Positions 42,543 through 51,877 of a DNA stretch of 64,000 nucleotides are shown piece by piece. The DNA comes from Paenibacillus sp. JNUCC-31 (GTDB lineage Bacteria > Bacillota > Bacilli > Paenibacillales > Paenibacillaceae). The notes beneath the pieces were generated by a model. That model made no database searches. It saw only the letters and a program-made list of their open reading frames with translations, and was not told the origin of the DNA. Location of the stretch: positions 3,534,001-3,598,000 of the forward strand of contig NZ_CP062165.1 in the NCBI RefSeq assembly GCF_014844075.1. The letters run 5' to 3'. Each line of letters opens with the position of its first letter. Position 1 is the stretch's first letter. Both the position numbers and the translations under genes were made by a program.

Positions 42543-44294
42543 ATGTACAGGCAACTGGTGGACAGCAATGACAAAGCAGTGCAAAGGGGGATATCCCGAC
42601 AGGAACTTGACCCGGAAAGCCGTTATTATGGAGGAACGATTGATCCTTCCACTGGCATTGCCTGGGTCAACCACACGACTGGAACACCTACGGATATGTG
42701 TTATTGGGGAGCGGCACTTGCCAATCCCGATTCCATCTATTACCGGGATGAGGAACTGCTAAATCGCCTGCTGCTGGCTTCGGAGTATGTGCTTCGCAAT
42801 CAGCATACAGACGGCTCCATCTCTCCCGGCTGGACCAATTATCATTCTCCGCCGGACACCGCATTTGTCGTCGTGGGATATGCCCAGCTGTACCAGCTGC
42901 TACAGCAGCAGGATTGGGAGCCGATGCAACCTGTGCTGAACAACATTCGCCTGTTTCTGGAGCGAACGATCCCAGTCATGTTGACCGGGGGTTGTCATAC
43001 GCCGAATCATCGGTGGGTACTATGCGCGGCGCTCGGTTTCCTGCATCAGTTGTTTGACTTGGAGGAAGCCGTGCAGCGTGCAGAGCAATGGCTGGCCGAA
43101 GGCATGGATATTACACCGGACGGGGAATGGACTGAACGGAGCAACGGAATTTACAGCGCGGTTAGCGATATCATGTTGATCCATGCGGCCCGCTTGCTGA
43201 ATCGTCCAGAGTTGTTGGAGCCGGTGAGACTTAACCTTCGCATGATGGTGTATCTGGTACATCCGACTGGCGAGATCGTCACGGATTATTCGGGTCGGCA
43301 GGATCTGGGGAGTGTTCATGATCTGTCACCGTACTATCTGCCGTATGCCATTCTGGCCAGACTGGATGGAGATTCGGTCTTTGCTGGTATGGCCGATTGG
43401 GCCGGAGAATCGTTAAAAGATCCCGGTGTATGCTCCGTCAATGCGCTCGTCCGGCTTCTGCTGGAGCCTGAGCTTCAGCAGGCACGCAAGGTTCGTAATG
43501 AGCTGCCTGACCATTATGAGATTATACTGAATGGGCAATTTATGCGAGAGGGCTATTTAGAGCAGATGGAGTCTGCAGGACATCATGGGCAGATCTCACA
43601 TAGCCGTATGCATACGGATTTTGGTGCACCTGTTGCGCGAATACGATCTGGCCTTACGAGTGTAACCGTAATGACGGAAGTCCCTTCGTTCTTTGCCCTG
43701 CGACATGGTGACGTGCGTCTGCTTGCTGTGCAGCTCGCCTCCTATTTTAATCCGGGTTATGTGCCGATGCAGCAGATGACTCGATTATCTTCCGGATACC
43801 TCCTAACAGGTGAACAAAAGAAGGGTTATTATAGTCCGATCCCTGCGGATCAATTGCCAGATACGGCGAAAACAGCTACCAGTCCCTGGTATCTGTTGCC
43901 CCACCAAAGCCGGACGGTCACGCATGAGCAGACGTTCCGCGTACAGACTGAAGTATTGCAATCGGAGAGTGGATGGACGCTGGATCTATCGGGAGCTGAA
44001 CCGGAGCAGATCATGATGCAGTTGTCCTTTGTGTTTGGTGCCGAGGGCGAATTATCCCATGGGGATTTGCTAGAGACGGATGAAGGTCATTATCTCTGGA
44101 AGGGCGGAGCATTGCGTTATACCTGTGGAGAAGACTGGATTGAACTGACCGGTGGCGAGCTGGGGCATTTGGCGGTAACCGTACGTGAGGCGAAGCTGCC
44201 GGACAACTGTAAGGTCGTGCTGGTCAACTTTTTGACCCCGTTTCACAAGACGATTCATATCGCACTTTCGCCATCCCTGACGTTGAAACGCTGA
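42543..44294 (+). CDS. Putative carbohydrate-active protein (heparinase II/III-like layout)
   Basis: About 583 residues, no signal peptide, so probably cytoplasmic. The first ~330 residues are helix-rich, with Trp/Tyr/His-rich stretches (WVNHTTGTPTDMCYWGAAL, GGCHTPNHRWVLCAAL) that resemble an alpha/alpha-toroid. The rest looks beta-rich. This is the layout of polysaccharide lyase/heparinase-like enzymes, but I cannot name the family with certainty. Being the last gene of an importer operon, it probably degrades the imported sugar. ATG 42543 has TTTGGAGGGG upstream. The frame is also open back to 42429 and encodes a protein-like stretch (PMYGGICSHSTVIG; AFVWRGLYMYRQL), so the true start may lie further upstream (TTG 42429 or ATG 42447). 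Confidence 0.7.
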   Translation: MYRQLVDSNDKAVQRGISRQELDPESRYYGGTIDPSTGIAWVNHTTGTPTDMCYWGAALANPDSIYYRDEELLNRLLLASEYVLRNQHTDGSISPGWTNYHSPPDTAFVVVGYAQLYQLLQQQDWEPMQPVLNNIRLFLERTIPVMLTGGCHTPNHRWVLCAALGFLHQLFDLEEAVQRAEQWLAEGMDITPDGEWTERSNGIYSAVSDIMLIHAARLLNRPELLEPVRLNLRMMVYLVHPTGEIVTDYSGRQDLGSVHDLSPYYLPYAILARLDGDSVFAGMADWAGESLKDPGVCSVNALVRLLLEPELQQARKVRNELPDHYEIILNGQFMREGYLEQMESAGHHGQISHSRMHTDFGAPVARIRSGLTSVTVMTEVPSFFALRHGDVRLLAVQLASYFNPGYVPMQQMTRLSSGYLLTGEQKKGYYSPIPADQLPDTAKTATSPWYLLPHQSRTVTHEQTFRVQTEVLQSESGWTLDLSGAEPEQIMMQLSFVFGAEGELSHGDLLETDEGHYLWKGGALRYTCGEDWIELTGGELGHLAVTVREAKLPDNCKVVLVNFLTPFHKTIHIALSPSLTLKR

Positions 44295-44333
44295 TTTCAA
44301 TATTTCTTTAGAAGAAAGAGCTGGTGAAGCAGC

Positions 44334-44378
44334 AAGATGACATTTCATTCGAAGTGAATGATGGAATGTCATCTTTTT
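44334..44378 (+). terminator. Terminator of the importer operon
   Basis: AAGATGACATT pairs with AATGTCATCTT through a long stem with inner ATTC/GAAT, followed by T6. Confidence 0.88.
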
Positions 44379-44414
44379 TGCGCATTTTTGGCATAAACGA
44401 CATGAAACTACATA

Positions 44415-44445
44415 TTGAGAAGTGGGCCTTAAGATGTGGTATACT
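44415..44445 (+). promoter_or_regulatory. Promoter of the yvcD-like gene
   Basis: TTGAGA (44415-44420), a 19-bp spacer and TATACT (44440-44445) with TGTGG before it (extended -10). It lies about 40 bp before the start. Confidence 0.6.
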
Positions 44446-44485
44446 GGAGAGTATGAATGAATTCAAAGAGGAGGTGCCTTGGAAG

Positions 44486-46219
44486 ATGAAGGGCAAGCTA
44501 GTGCGGGCTGAGGGACACCTTGCCAACGTAATACCGATTCACTTGGATGCTTCTTTCTTTTTTGAGAGAGCTGTCCGCTCGCTGGACCGTAATCACGTCG
44601 ACAAGGCATTAAAATATTTTCGTAAAGCTGTTGAATATGAACCGGAAAATCCGGTGAATCATTGTAATATGGCGGGTATATTATCAGAGAAGGGGGATTA
44701 CGAAGCTTCAAATGCCGTTCTTGCACATGTGCTGGATGAGGTAGATCCGTCCATGACGGAATGTTATTTCTACATGGCAAACAATTATGCCAATATGGAT
44801 CGGTTCGAGGAAGCTGAGCAAGCGCTCGTTACGTATTTGGAGGAGGATACCCAGGGTCAGTTCATGACGGAAGCCGAAGAGATGATGGAGCTCTTGTATT
44901 ACGAGCTGGATCGGCCAGCTAAGCTGAACCGGATCAAATCACGTAAAGGTGTAGTAGAGCACGATCAGGCGCGGGAATTGCTGGAACAAGGAAAGTTTGC
45001 ACAGGCTGCTGAGTTGTTGGAAGACATGTCGCTGGATTATCCCGATTATTTGGCTGCTCGCAACAATCTGGCGCTTGCCTACTATTATATGGGTCTGTTT
45101 TCCAAAGCAAAAGAGACTATTGCGGAAGTGCTTGAACAGGAACCAGGTAATCTGCATGCACTGTGTAATCTGGCGATCTTTCACCAGAACGAGAATCGGG
45201 CTGATCAAGTGCTGCTTCTGATCAAAAAATTGCGTGTCATCGTACCTTTCCAGCACGAACAGGTCTACAAACTGGCTACGACGATGGGTATCCTGGGTCA
45301 ACATGATACGGCTTATATACATTTTCGGCGCTTATTGAAAGAGGAAGAAACCGCTGCGGATCCGGCGCTCGCGCATTATGCAGCAGTGGCCGCTTATAAT
45401 ACGGAACGTTACGATGCTGCTGAACGTCTGTGGCGTCATGTGGGCAAGCTGGACCCAGGCTCCGAGGTTTCCCGGTACTATCTATCGGGACTTGAGGCTG
45501 TACGACAGGGAGAGAAAGATCCCGAGAAGCTAAGTTACCACTATCATCTGCCATTTGACGAGCAATTCAGACAGTGGGAGAACTATGGTAACGGCATACC
45601 TGAAGAGATGAAAAACGATCCTCTGATCCGTTCTTCCTTCTTCTGGGCGCTTCGACATGGTGATCGGGCGACTAAACTTCAGGTCATTCAAGCTCTTGGC
45701 ATGATTGGGGATTATGAGGTGCAGCAGGCGCTGCAATCCTTTATCCAGGAGCCCGGTGAAGATGAAGAACTGGTGAATGTCGCGCGTGCTGTATTAAACG
45801 ATCTGCATTCAGAAGGTTCTACACAGGATGACTCTCCTGCTCTTCAGCCCCTGACTACTCTGAGCAAACGATCCATTCAGAAGAGCGCGTCATCGGCGGA
45901 GCGTACGGAGATGAAAACTTCTACGCATTGGCAGGCGGTGGTGGACCGGGCGTTACAGATGTCTGAAGCCAAGGCCGAATTGCAGCAGGAGATGGAGCGC
46001 CTGTGGACGGACTATGTATCTCGTGTACATCCTGAAGTGCCAGGCACCAAACAAATTGAGGGATTGGCAGCAGGTTTGGAGTATTTGGCTGCCAAAATCC
46101 AAAGTCGTCCGGTCACCTATCAAAGTATAGCCGACAGGTACGGCATATCCGCTGCAACGGTCAGCAAATATGCTCGTCTGATCAACCGAGTATGCAACAG
46201 CACTCCACCAATCCAGTAG
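44486..46219 (+). CDS. yvcD: TPR-repeat protein with C-terminal helix-turn-helix (YvcD-like)
   Basis: A 577-residue helical repeat protein. Tetratricopeptide-type repeats fill roughly residues 25-370 (for example DKALKYFRKAVEYEPENPV). A second helical part (~410-460, RHGDRATKLQVIQALGMIGD) resembles HEAT/PBS repeats. The C-terminus ends in a helix-turn-helix-like motif (YQSIADRYGISAATVSKYAR). Position between the his region and trxB matches yvcD of B. subtilis, whose function is unknown. The frame extends to 44324, but that covers the terminator and promoter. ATG 44486 has GAGGTG 9 nt upstream. Confidence 0.85.
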   Translation: MKGKLVRAEGHLANVIPIHLDASFFFERAVRSLDRNHVDKALKYFRKAVEYEPENPVNHCNMAGILSEKGDYEASNAVLAHVLDEVDPSMTECYFYMANNYANMDRFEEAEQALVTYLEEDTQGQFMTEAEEMMELLYYELDRPAKLNRIKSRKGVVEHDQARELLEQGKFAQAAELLEDMSLDYPDYLAARNNLALAYYYMGLFSKAKETIAEVLEQEPGNLHALCNLAIFHQNENRADQVLLLIKKLRVIVPFQHEQVYKLATTMGILGQHDTAYIHFRRLLKEEETAADPALAHYAAVAAYNTERYDAAERLWRHVGKLDPGSEVSRYYLSGLEAVRQGEKDPEKLSYHYHLPFDEQFRQWENYGNGIPEEMKNDPLIRSSFFWALRHGDRATKLQVIQALGMIGDYEVQQALQSFIQEPGEDEELVNVARAVLNDLHSEGSTQDDSPALQPLTTLSKRSIQKSASSAERTEMKTSTHWQAVVDRALQMSEAKAELQQEMERLWTDYVSRVHPEVPGTKQIEGLAAGLEYLAAKIQSRPVTYQSIADRYGISAATVSKYARLINRVCNSTPPIQ

Positions 46220-46399
46220 ACTGTACATGCTCTGGCTCTCTTCTGAATGGACTTCATTGCATGAAGGATACATTGGCCAGGAAAACGGGTAAACTTAACG
46301 GATAGGTCTCGACAAACCTGTAGGGTAACATCATAGTAGCAAGTTAAAGTTAATCGCCATTCAACACACTCTCAACCTTATCAAGGAGGCTGTATCTAT

Positions 46400-47359
46400 A
46401 TGTCTAAATACAGAACGATTGTGATCGGAACAGGACCTGCGGGTCTGACAGCAGCGATATATCTGGCTCGTGCTAATCTAAACCCACTGGTTATCGAAGG
46501 TCTTCAGCCGGGTGGTCAATTGACGACGACAACGGAAGTTGAGAATTTCCCTGGTTTTCCACAGGGCATTATGGGTCCGGAACTGATGGACAATATGCGT
46601 AAGCAAGCGGAGCGGTTTGGAGCTGAATTCAAGAATGGTTGGGTGGAAGAAGTGGATTTCAGCAAACCGCCATTCAAGATTAAGGTCGGCGGAATCGGTG
46701 AGCTGGAAGCTGAATCGATTATCATCTCGACTGGGGCTTCTGCGCGTTATCTCGGGATTCCGGGAGAACAGGAGAACGTGGGTCGTGGCGTAAGCACATG
46801 TGCTACATGTGACGGATTCTTTTTCCGTGGTAAAAAGATCGTCGTGGTCGGCGGTGGAGACTCTGCGATGGAGGAAGCCAGCTTCCTGACCCGTTTTGCA
46901 ACAGATGTTACTCTGGTTCACCGCCGGGAGGAATTGCGTGCATCGAAAATCATGCAGGATCGGGCTCGCAGCAATGAGAAGGTGAAGTGGGCGTTGAACC
47001 GCACACCGCTTGAGGTTGTGCCTGAAGCGCTGGGAGTCAAGGGACTGAAGGTACGAAACAATGAGACCGGACAGGAAGAACTGTTTGAAGCAGATGGCGT
47101 ATTCGTAGCGATTGGGCATACACCGAACACGGGATTCCTGGGCAATCATATTGCTCTGGATGAACACGGCTATGTTGTCGTCAAACCAGGCACTACCGAG
47201 ACCAACATTCCGGGTGTATTCGCCTGCGGGGATGTACAGGATACAAAGTACCGTCAGGCCATTACAGCGGCAGGTTCAGGGTGTATGGCAGCAATGGACT
47301 GCGAGAAATTCCTTGAGGGCAGTATTGTTCATGACTGGAGCGAAACACTGGATCAGTAA
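46400..47359 (+). CDS. trxB: Thioredoxin-disulfide reductase
   Basis: TrxB transfers electrons from NADPH through FAD to thioredoxin. The N-terminal FAD-binding GTGPAGLTAAI is followed by the redox pair Cys134-Ala-Thr-Cys137 (CATCDGFF), the NADPH motif VVGGGDSAMEEA and the C-terminal FAD motif GVFACGDVQD. It has the low-molecular-weight length of 319 residues. AAGGAGG precedes the ATG. It stands between yvcD and the glcK-rapZ group as in related genomes, with its own terminator. Confidence 0.97.
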   Translation: MSKYRTIVIGTGPAGLTAAIYLARANLNPLVIEGLQPGGQLTTTTEVENFPGFPQGIMGPELMDNMRKQAERFGAEFKNGWVEEVDFSKPPFKIKVGGIGELEAESIIISTGASARYLGIPGEQENVGRGVSTCATCDGFFFRGKKIVVVGGGDSAMEEASFLTRFATDVTLVHRREELRASKIMQDRARSNEKVKWALNRTPLEVVPEALGVKGLKVRNNETGQEELFEADGVFVAIGHTPNTGFLGNHIALDEHGYVVVKPGTTETNIPGVFACGDVQDTKYRQAITAAGSGCMAAMDCEKFLEGSIVHDWSETLDQ

Positions 47360-47423
47360 GCATGAAGAGAGTATGATTTGACATAGGTTTAGGTAGAAGA
47401 GACAACGGGAAGTCTCATCATGT

Positions 47424-47450
47424 GAGAAGCCGGAAGGCTTCTCTTTTTTT
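47424..47450 (+). terminator. trxB terminator
   Basis: GAGAAGCC-ggaa-GGCTTCTC, followed by T7. Confidence 0.9.
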
Positions 47451-47511
47451 GAAACCAAAATGGGCATGAGATCGTATACATATTGGGCATATTAGCTGTG
47501 AGGTGAAGACT

Positions 47512-48552
47512 TTGGGGGAAATGATAAAAGATTGGTTACAGAATGCAACAGTGCGACGATTTTTGATTCTGCTGTTGTTTTGTTTGGTGCTTTTCAGCAT
47601 GGGGAGTATGCTGCACATGATTTTGCTGTTATTCCTGGTGACGTATGTCATGAACAGGTTACAGCATTTTATCACGGAGAAGTTGAATCGGTTATTTCCG
47701 GTTAACTATAAAGTCGTCGTCATATTGCTATATCTTATCGTTATTGCAGCCATTGTACTGGGGATCTCCAGGTATTCACCACGGATTGTAGATCAGGTCG
47801 TTCAGTTGACCAATGAAATAATGAAGTTTCTGGATACTGCAGATGGTGATAACTTTGCCTCCAAAATTGCGGGATATCTTCAATCGTTTGATATTAAAAA
47901 CTATACCAATGACGCATTGAAATATATTTTTGCGTTAAGTAAATGGCTTGAGTTTATTCTGCTGGTCATTATCCTTAGTCTGTTCTTCTTGTTGCAGAAG
48001 AAAGAGATCTCCAAGTTTACATCCAAGTTCAAAACAAGCAAGATCGGCTGGTTCTATAATGAAGTGGCATACCTTGGGGATAAATTTGTATCTTCTTTTG
48101 GTAAAGTCATCGAGGCGCAATTGTTGATTGCGGTGTTTAATACAGCTTTGACGATTCTGGGACTATGGATACTCGGATTCCCGTATCTGTTCGCTCTGAC
48201 CATTCTGGTATTCATGTTGAGTCTGGTACCCGTTGCGGGGGTGATTATCTCACTGATTCCGCTGTGTCTGATCGGCTACCAACTGGGTGGATTGCAGCTC
48301 AGTGTGATCGTGGTCATCATGATCATTATCATTCATGCGCTGGAGACGTATTTCCTGAATCCAAAACTGATGGCACACAAAACCAAATTGCCGATGTTCT
48401 ACACGTTTATCGTACTGATTCTGTCTCAACATTTCCTGGGGATCTGGGGGCTCATCATCGGTATCCCGATCTTTGTTTTCCTGCTGGATATTCTGGACGT
48501 CAACAAGATGGAAAAAACGGAGGAACCCGTACGCGTGGAAACGAAACTGTGA
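47512..48552 (+). CDS. AI-2E family transporter (UPF0118 membrane protein)
   Basis: A ~346-residue integral membrane protein with about eight hydrophobic segments. The C-terminal part holds the family's typical IHALETYFLNPKLMAHKT motif. Named members export AI-2 or act as Na+/H+ antiporters; the substrate here is unknown. TTG 47512 fits the GAGGTGA Shine-Dalgarno best. GTG 47503 overlaps it, and ATG 47521 is another option. It lies between trxB and glcK, where B. subtilis has other genes. Confidence 0.85.
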   Translation: MGEMIKDWLQNATVRRFLILLLFCLVLFSMGSMLHMILLLFLVTYVMNRLQHFITEKLNRLFPVNYKVVVILLYLIVIAAIVLGISRYSPRIVDQVVQLTNEIMKFLDTADGDNFASKIAGYLQSFDIKNYTNDALKYIFALSKWLEFILLVIILSLFFLLQKKEISKFTSKFKTSKIGWFYNEVAYLGDKFVSSFGKVIEAQLLIAVFNTALTILGLWILGFPYLFALTILVFMLSLVPVAGVIISLIPLCLIGYQLGGLQLSVIVVIMIIIIHALETYFLNPKLMAHKTKLPMFYTFIVLILSQHFLGIWGLIIGIPIFVFLLDILDVNKMEKTEEPVRVETKL

Positions 48553-48607
48553 CCTGTAGCTGAATGGTTGCTGAATGATCGATTCAAGGATTGGTCCAAA
48601 AAAGTGT

Positions 48608-48639
48608 AAAACGCCTCCCGTTGGCGGGAAGGCGTTTTT
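48608..48639 (+). terminator. Terminator of the AI-2E family gene
   Basis: AAAACGCC/GGCGTTTT with an inner CCCG-ttgg-CGGG helix, ending in T5. Confidence 0.85.
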
Positions 48640-48891
48640 CTGCGCCGTCTTAGCGAACTGCTGAGACGCGACTGGTAAGTGTTGTCATCAAATTCAGATG
48701 ACAACTGTCATCTTTTACGCATGGAACGAGTGGATATGCAATATCATGAGTTGAGGCTTCCTCCTCTATGGAGGAAGGAATGAAGCCTGCGTTTTTAATA
48801 GAGACAAATGAGGTTGTATCCGTATTCAAAAATAGCCTGTGATGTTGTTCACAATAGCGGGGAAGCTAATCACAGCAAAGGTCTTATCGTC

Positions 48892-48920
48892 TTGACCCAG
48901 GCGTATCCTTCAATTATAGT
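48892..48920 (+). promoter_or_regulatory. Promoter of the glcK-rapZ-yvcK-whiA unit
   Basis: TTGACC (48892-48897), a 17-bp spacer and TATAGT (48915-48920), 48 bp before glcK. The four following genes are closely spaced with no terminator between them. Confidence 0.75.
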
Positions 48921-48968
48921 TGGTACGTAGGATTAAACTATTTTAGATAGATAAAGGTGGCTTGTAGC

Positions 48969-49919
48969 ATGTCTGAGAAAATCTACGTTGGGGTCGATCT
49001 CGGCGGAACAGCAATCAAGGTCGGTATATGTGATGAACACGGTCAGCTTATGCATACGTATGAAGGACCGACAGAAGTGGATAAGGGCGTTGACACGGTC
49101 ATTGCCAACATCGAGAAGTATGTCCGTCATATCGTTGCCGAATCGCCTTACAGCTGGGAGCAGCTTGAAGGTGTGGGCGCGGGCGTGGCTGGGTTCACCA
49201 ATGTACGCGAGGGAATTATCGTTCTTGCCCCTAACATCGGATTTCGGAATGTAGCCATTCGTTCGATTTTGGAAGAACGTCTGGGCAAGCCGGTCAAAAT
49301 AGATAACGATGCCAACGTGGCTGCGCTCGGTGAAGCCTGGGCAGGTGCCGGCAAGGGCGTGGACAATTGTGTATGCTATACGCTTGGTACAGGCGTTGGT
49401 GGTGGATTAATCTTGAACGGCAAGATCTATCAGGGTTATTCCGGGATGGCTGGTGAGCTTGGCCATGTCAGTGTTGTTCCTGATCTTGAAGCGATTCAGT
49501 GCGGATGCGGTAAAATGGGATGCGTGGAAACCGTATCTTCGGCAACCGGAATTATTCGTATGGCCAAAGACGCTGTAGAGCGTGGGGACCATACATCGTT
49601 GGCGCTCGTCGACAAGATTGCAGCCAAGGAAGTGTTTGATGCAGCCAAGGCAGGCGATGAAGTTGCGTTGCGTATTGTAAACCGTGCCGCATTCTATCTG
49701 GGCAAATCGATGGCGGCTGTAGCGGCTGTGATTAACCCGGAGATGTTCATTATTGGCGGTGGGGTATCCAAAGCGGGTAATATTTTGTTTGATGAAGTAC
49801 GAACTGTTTTTGCAGCACTGACACCAGAGCCATTGCAACAAGGGGTTCAGATTCTTGAGGCAACACTTGGCAACAATGCAGGTATTGTTGGCGCAGCCGG
49901 TCTTCTCTTGCGTTCCTAG
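48969..49919 (+). CDS. glcK: ROK-family glucokinase
   Basis: Phosphorylates glucose with ATP in the cytoplasm. The ROK features are the N-terminal phosphate motif DLGGTAIK, the sugar-binding DNDANVAALGE, the zinc motif around CGCGKMGCVE and GTGVGGG. It is 316 residues long. The frame is open from 48957, but ATG 48969 has AAAGGTGG 8 nt upstream. B. subtilis has yvcI (a Nudix gene) in this slot; here glucokinase heads the rapZ-yvcK-whiA unit. Confidence 0.93.
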   Translation: MSEKIYVGVDLGGTAIKVGICDEHGQLMHTYEGPTEVDKGVDTVIANIEKYVRHIVAESPYSWEQLEGVGAGVAGFTNVREGIIVLAPNIGFRNVAIRSILEERLGKPVKIDNDANVAALGEAWAGAGKGVDNCVCYTLGTGVGGGLILNGKIYQGYSGMAGELGHVSVVPDLEAIQCGCGKMGCVETVSSATGIIRMAKDAVERGDHTSLALVDKIAAKEVFDAAKAGDEVALRIVNRAAFYLGKSMAAVAAVINPEMFIIGGGVSKAGNILFDEVRTVFAALTPEPLQQGVQILEATLGNNAGIVGAAGLLLRS

Positions 49920-49971
49920 TAACCTCGTAGCAGTATAAATCCGACAGCAATATGATAAGGAGGGGACATTT

Positions 49972-50871
49972 ATGCTTGAAGGTGAAGTTTCACCGGGCAC
50001 AGGCGCCACGCTCATTATCATTACGGGCATGTCCGGAGCAGGCAAGACGATTGCAGTACAAAGCCTGGAGGATCTTGGTTTCTTCTGTGTGGATAATCTT
50101 CCGCCGGTATTGATTCCGAAATTTGCGGAATTGATCGAACAATCGAACGGCAAAATTGGCAAGGTCGCACTTGTCATCGATCTGCGCGGGCGAGAGTTCT
50201 TTACGGCTTTGTCCGAGTCACTGAACTATATTAAAGATCATTTTACCATTCATTGCGAAATACTATTCCTGGATGCGATCGACTCAGTTCTTGTCCAGCG
50301 CTATAAGGAGAGCAGGCGCAGACATCCATTGGCCCCTGAGGGCATGCCGCTGGATGGCATCAGGCTGGAACGCAAAATGCTGGAGGAGCTCAAAAATTCC
50401 GCAACTCAGGTTTTGAATACCAGTACAATGAAGCCTGCTCAACTGAAAGAGCGAATCATATCCCGTTTTTCCCATCTGGAAAGCCATATGCTGTCGGTAA
50501 ATATTACTTCGTTTGGGTTCAAATACGGCATTCCGATCGATGCGGATCTGGTGTTCGATGTTCGTTTTTTGCCAAATCCGCATTATATTGAGCATTTACG
50601 TCCGAATACAGGACAGAATAGTGATGTATACGAATATGTTATGAAATGGCCGGAAACGCAAGCGTTTCTGACCAAGCTGCTGGATATGCTGCATTTTCTG
50701 ATTCCGCAATACCGGAAGGAAGGCAAAAGCCAGGTTATTATTGGAATCGGCTGTACCGGAGGCAAGCATCGTTCGGTAGCAATATCGGAATATTTGGGCA
50801 AAATGTTGGGAAGCAGCGAGACTGAGGCTGTCACCGTGAGCCATCGCGACGCCGACCGGGACCGTCATTGA
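49972..50871 (+). CDS. rapZ: RNase adapter RapZ (YvcJ-like nucleotide-binding protein)
   Basis: RapZ/YvcJ proteins are P-loop GTP/ATP-binding proteins; in Enterobacteria RapZ guides an sRNA to RNase E, while in Bacillus YvcJ has a less clear role linked to competence. Walker A is GMSGAGKT (residues 19-26). The C-terminal domain has the family motif GIGCTGGKHRSV. It is 299 residues long. AAGGAGGGG precedes the ATG. The rapZ-yvcK-whiA order is conserved across Bacillota. Confidence 0.93.
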   Translation: MLEGEVSPGTGATLIIITGMSGAGKTIAVQSLEDLGFFCVDNLPPVLIPKFAELIEQSNGKIGKVALVIDLRGREFFTALSESLNYIKDHFTIHCEILFLDAIDSVLVQRYKESRRRHPLAPEGMPLDGIRLERKMLEELKNSATQVLNTSTMKPAQLKERIISRFSHLESHMLSVNITSFGFKYGIPIDADLVFDVRFLPNPHYIEHLRPNTGQNSDVYEYVMKWPETQAFLTKLLDMLHFLIPQYRKEGKSQVIIGIGCTGGKHRSVAISEYLGKMLGSSETEAVTVSHRDADRDRH

Positions 50872-50884
50872 AGAGGGTGAAGGG

Positions 50885-51871
50885 ATGAAAGAAGCCGGAC
50901 CACGAAGAGAACGTCCGAGAATTGTAGTCATGGGCGGCGGAACCGGATTATCCGTGATGCTGCGCGGTTTGAAAGAAAAGCCGCTGGACATCACGGCCAT
51001 CGTGACAGTTGCGGATGACGGAGGAAGTTCTGGCATCTTGCGTAATGAGCTGCAGATGCCGCCTCCGGGAGACATTCGTAACGTACTCACGGCGTTGGCT
51101 GATGTAGAACCGTTGTTGTCGGATATGCTGAAGTATCGCTTCAATACAGGCGCAGGGCTTGCAGGCCACAGCCTCGGTAACTTGATTTTGGCTGCAATGA
51201 CGGATATATCAGGCGACTTCGTGACCGCTGTGCGGGAACTTAGCCGCGTGTTTGCCGTTCGGGGTGAGGTGCTGCCCGCAGCTGGGCAGGCCGTCGTTCT
51301 GCATGCAGAGATGGAGGATGGCTCGATTATTACGGGTGAGTCCAAGATCCCTGAAGCGGGCGGACGGATCAAACGCGTTTTCCTTGAACCGGATCACGTG
51401 GAGCCGTTGCCAGAGGCTGTTGAAGCCATTCGTCAGGCAGACGCCATCCTGATTGGACCAGGTAGTCTCTACACGAGCATTCTGCCCAATCTGCTTGTTC
51501 CTAAGCTGGCTGAGGCTGTCGTTGAGGCTGACGCAGTGAAGATGTTTATTTGCAATGTGATGACACAGCCGGGAGAGACGGATAATTACACGGTGAGTGA
51601 CCACCTTAAGGCGGTACATGAGCATGTGGGGCATCAAATTTTCGACTATGTCATTGTAAATAATGGTGATATTCCGCTGCAGGTGCAGAATAAGTATGCG
51701 GAAAAAGGAGCTAAACCGGTTGTGCTGGATATGAATGTGCTGAAGAGTGCCGGCTATCAAGTCGTTGCGGATACGTTGGTCTTATTTCGAACCTATCTGC
51801 GTCATGATGCCGACAAGCTGAGCCATCACATCTATCAGCTTGTACAAAATTGGATGTTACGGAAGAGGTGA
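50885..51871 (+). CDS. yvcK: Gluconeogenesis factor YvcK (CofD-like)
   Basis: YvcK is needed for growth on gluconeogenic carbon sources and for cell shape; it binds UDP-sugars. It resembles CofD (2-phospho-L-lactate transferase). Visible: the nucleotide-binding VVMGGGTGLSVMLRGLK and VADDGGSSG near the N-terminus, LAGHSLGNLILAA, and the IGPGSLYTSILPNLLV segment. It is 328 residues long. It starts 14 nt after rapZ and ends 6 nt before whiA. Confidence 0.94.
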   Translation: MKEAGPRRERPRIVVMGGGTGLSVMLRGLKEKPLDITAIVTVADDGGSSGILRNELQMPPPGDIRNVLTALADVEPLLSDMLKYRFNTGAGLAGHSLGNLILAAMTDISGDFVTAVRELSRVFAVRGEVLPAAGQAVVLHAEMEDGSIITGESKIPEAGGRIKRVFLEPDHVEPLPEAVEAIRQADAILIGPGSLYTSILPNLLVPKLAEAVVEADAVKMFICNVMTQPGETDNYTVSDHLKAVHEHVGHQIFDYVIVNNGDIPLQVQNKYAEKGAKPVVLDMNVLKSAGYQVVADTLVLFRTYLRHDADKLSHHIYQLVQNWMLRKR

Positions 51872-51877
51872 AGTCCC

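Larger units (their letters stand above)
48553..48968. other. Intergenic region between the AI-2E family gene and glcK
   Basis: No gene is visible. It holds a strong terminator (48608-48639), a 9-bp stem GTTGTCATC/GATGACAAC (48681-48705), a second terminator-like hairpin (48754-48796, AGGCTTC/GAAGCCT then T5) and the glcK promoter. Confidence 0.6.
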
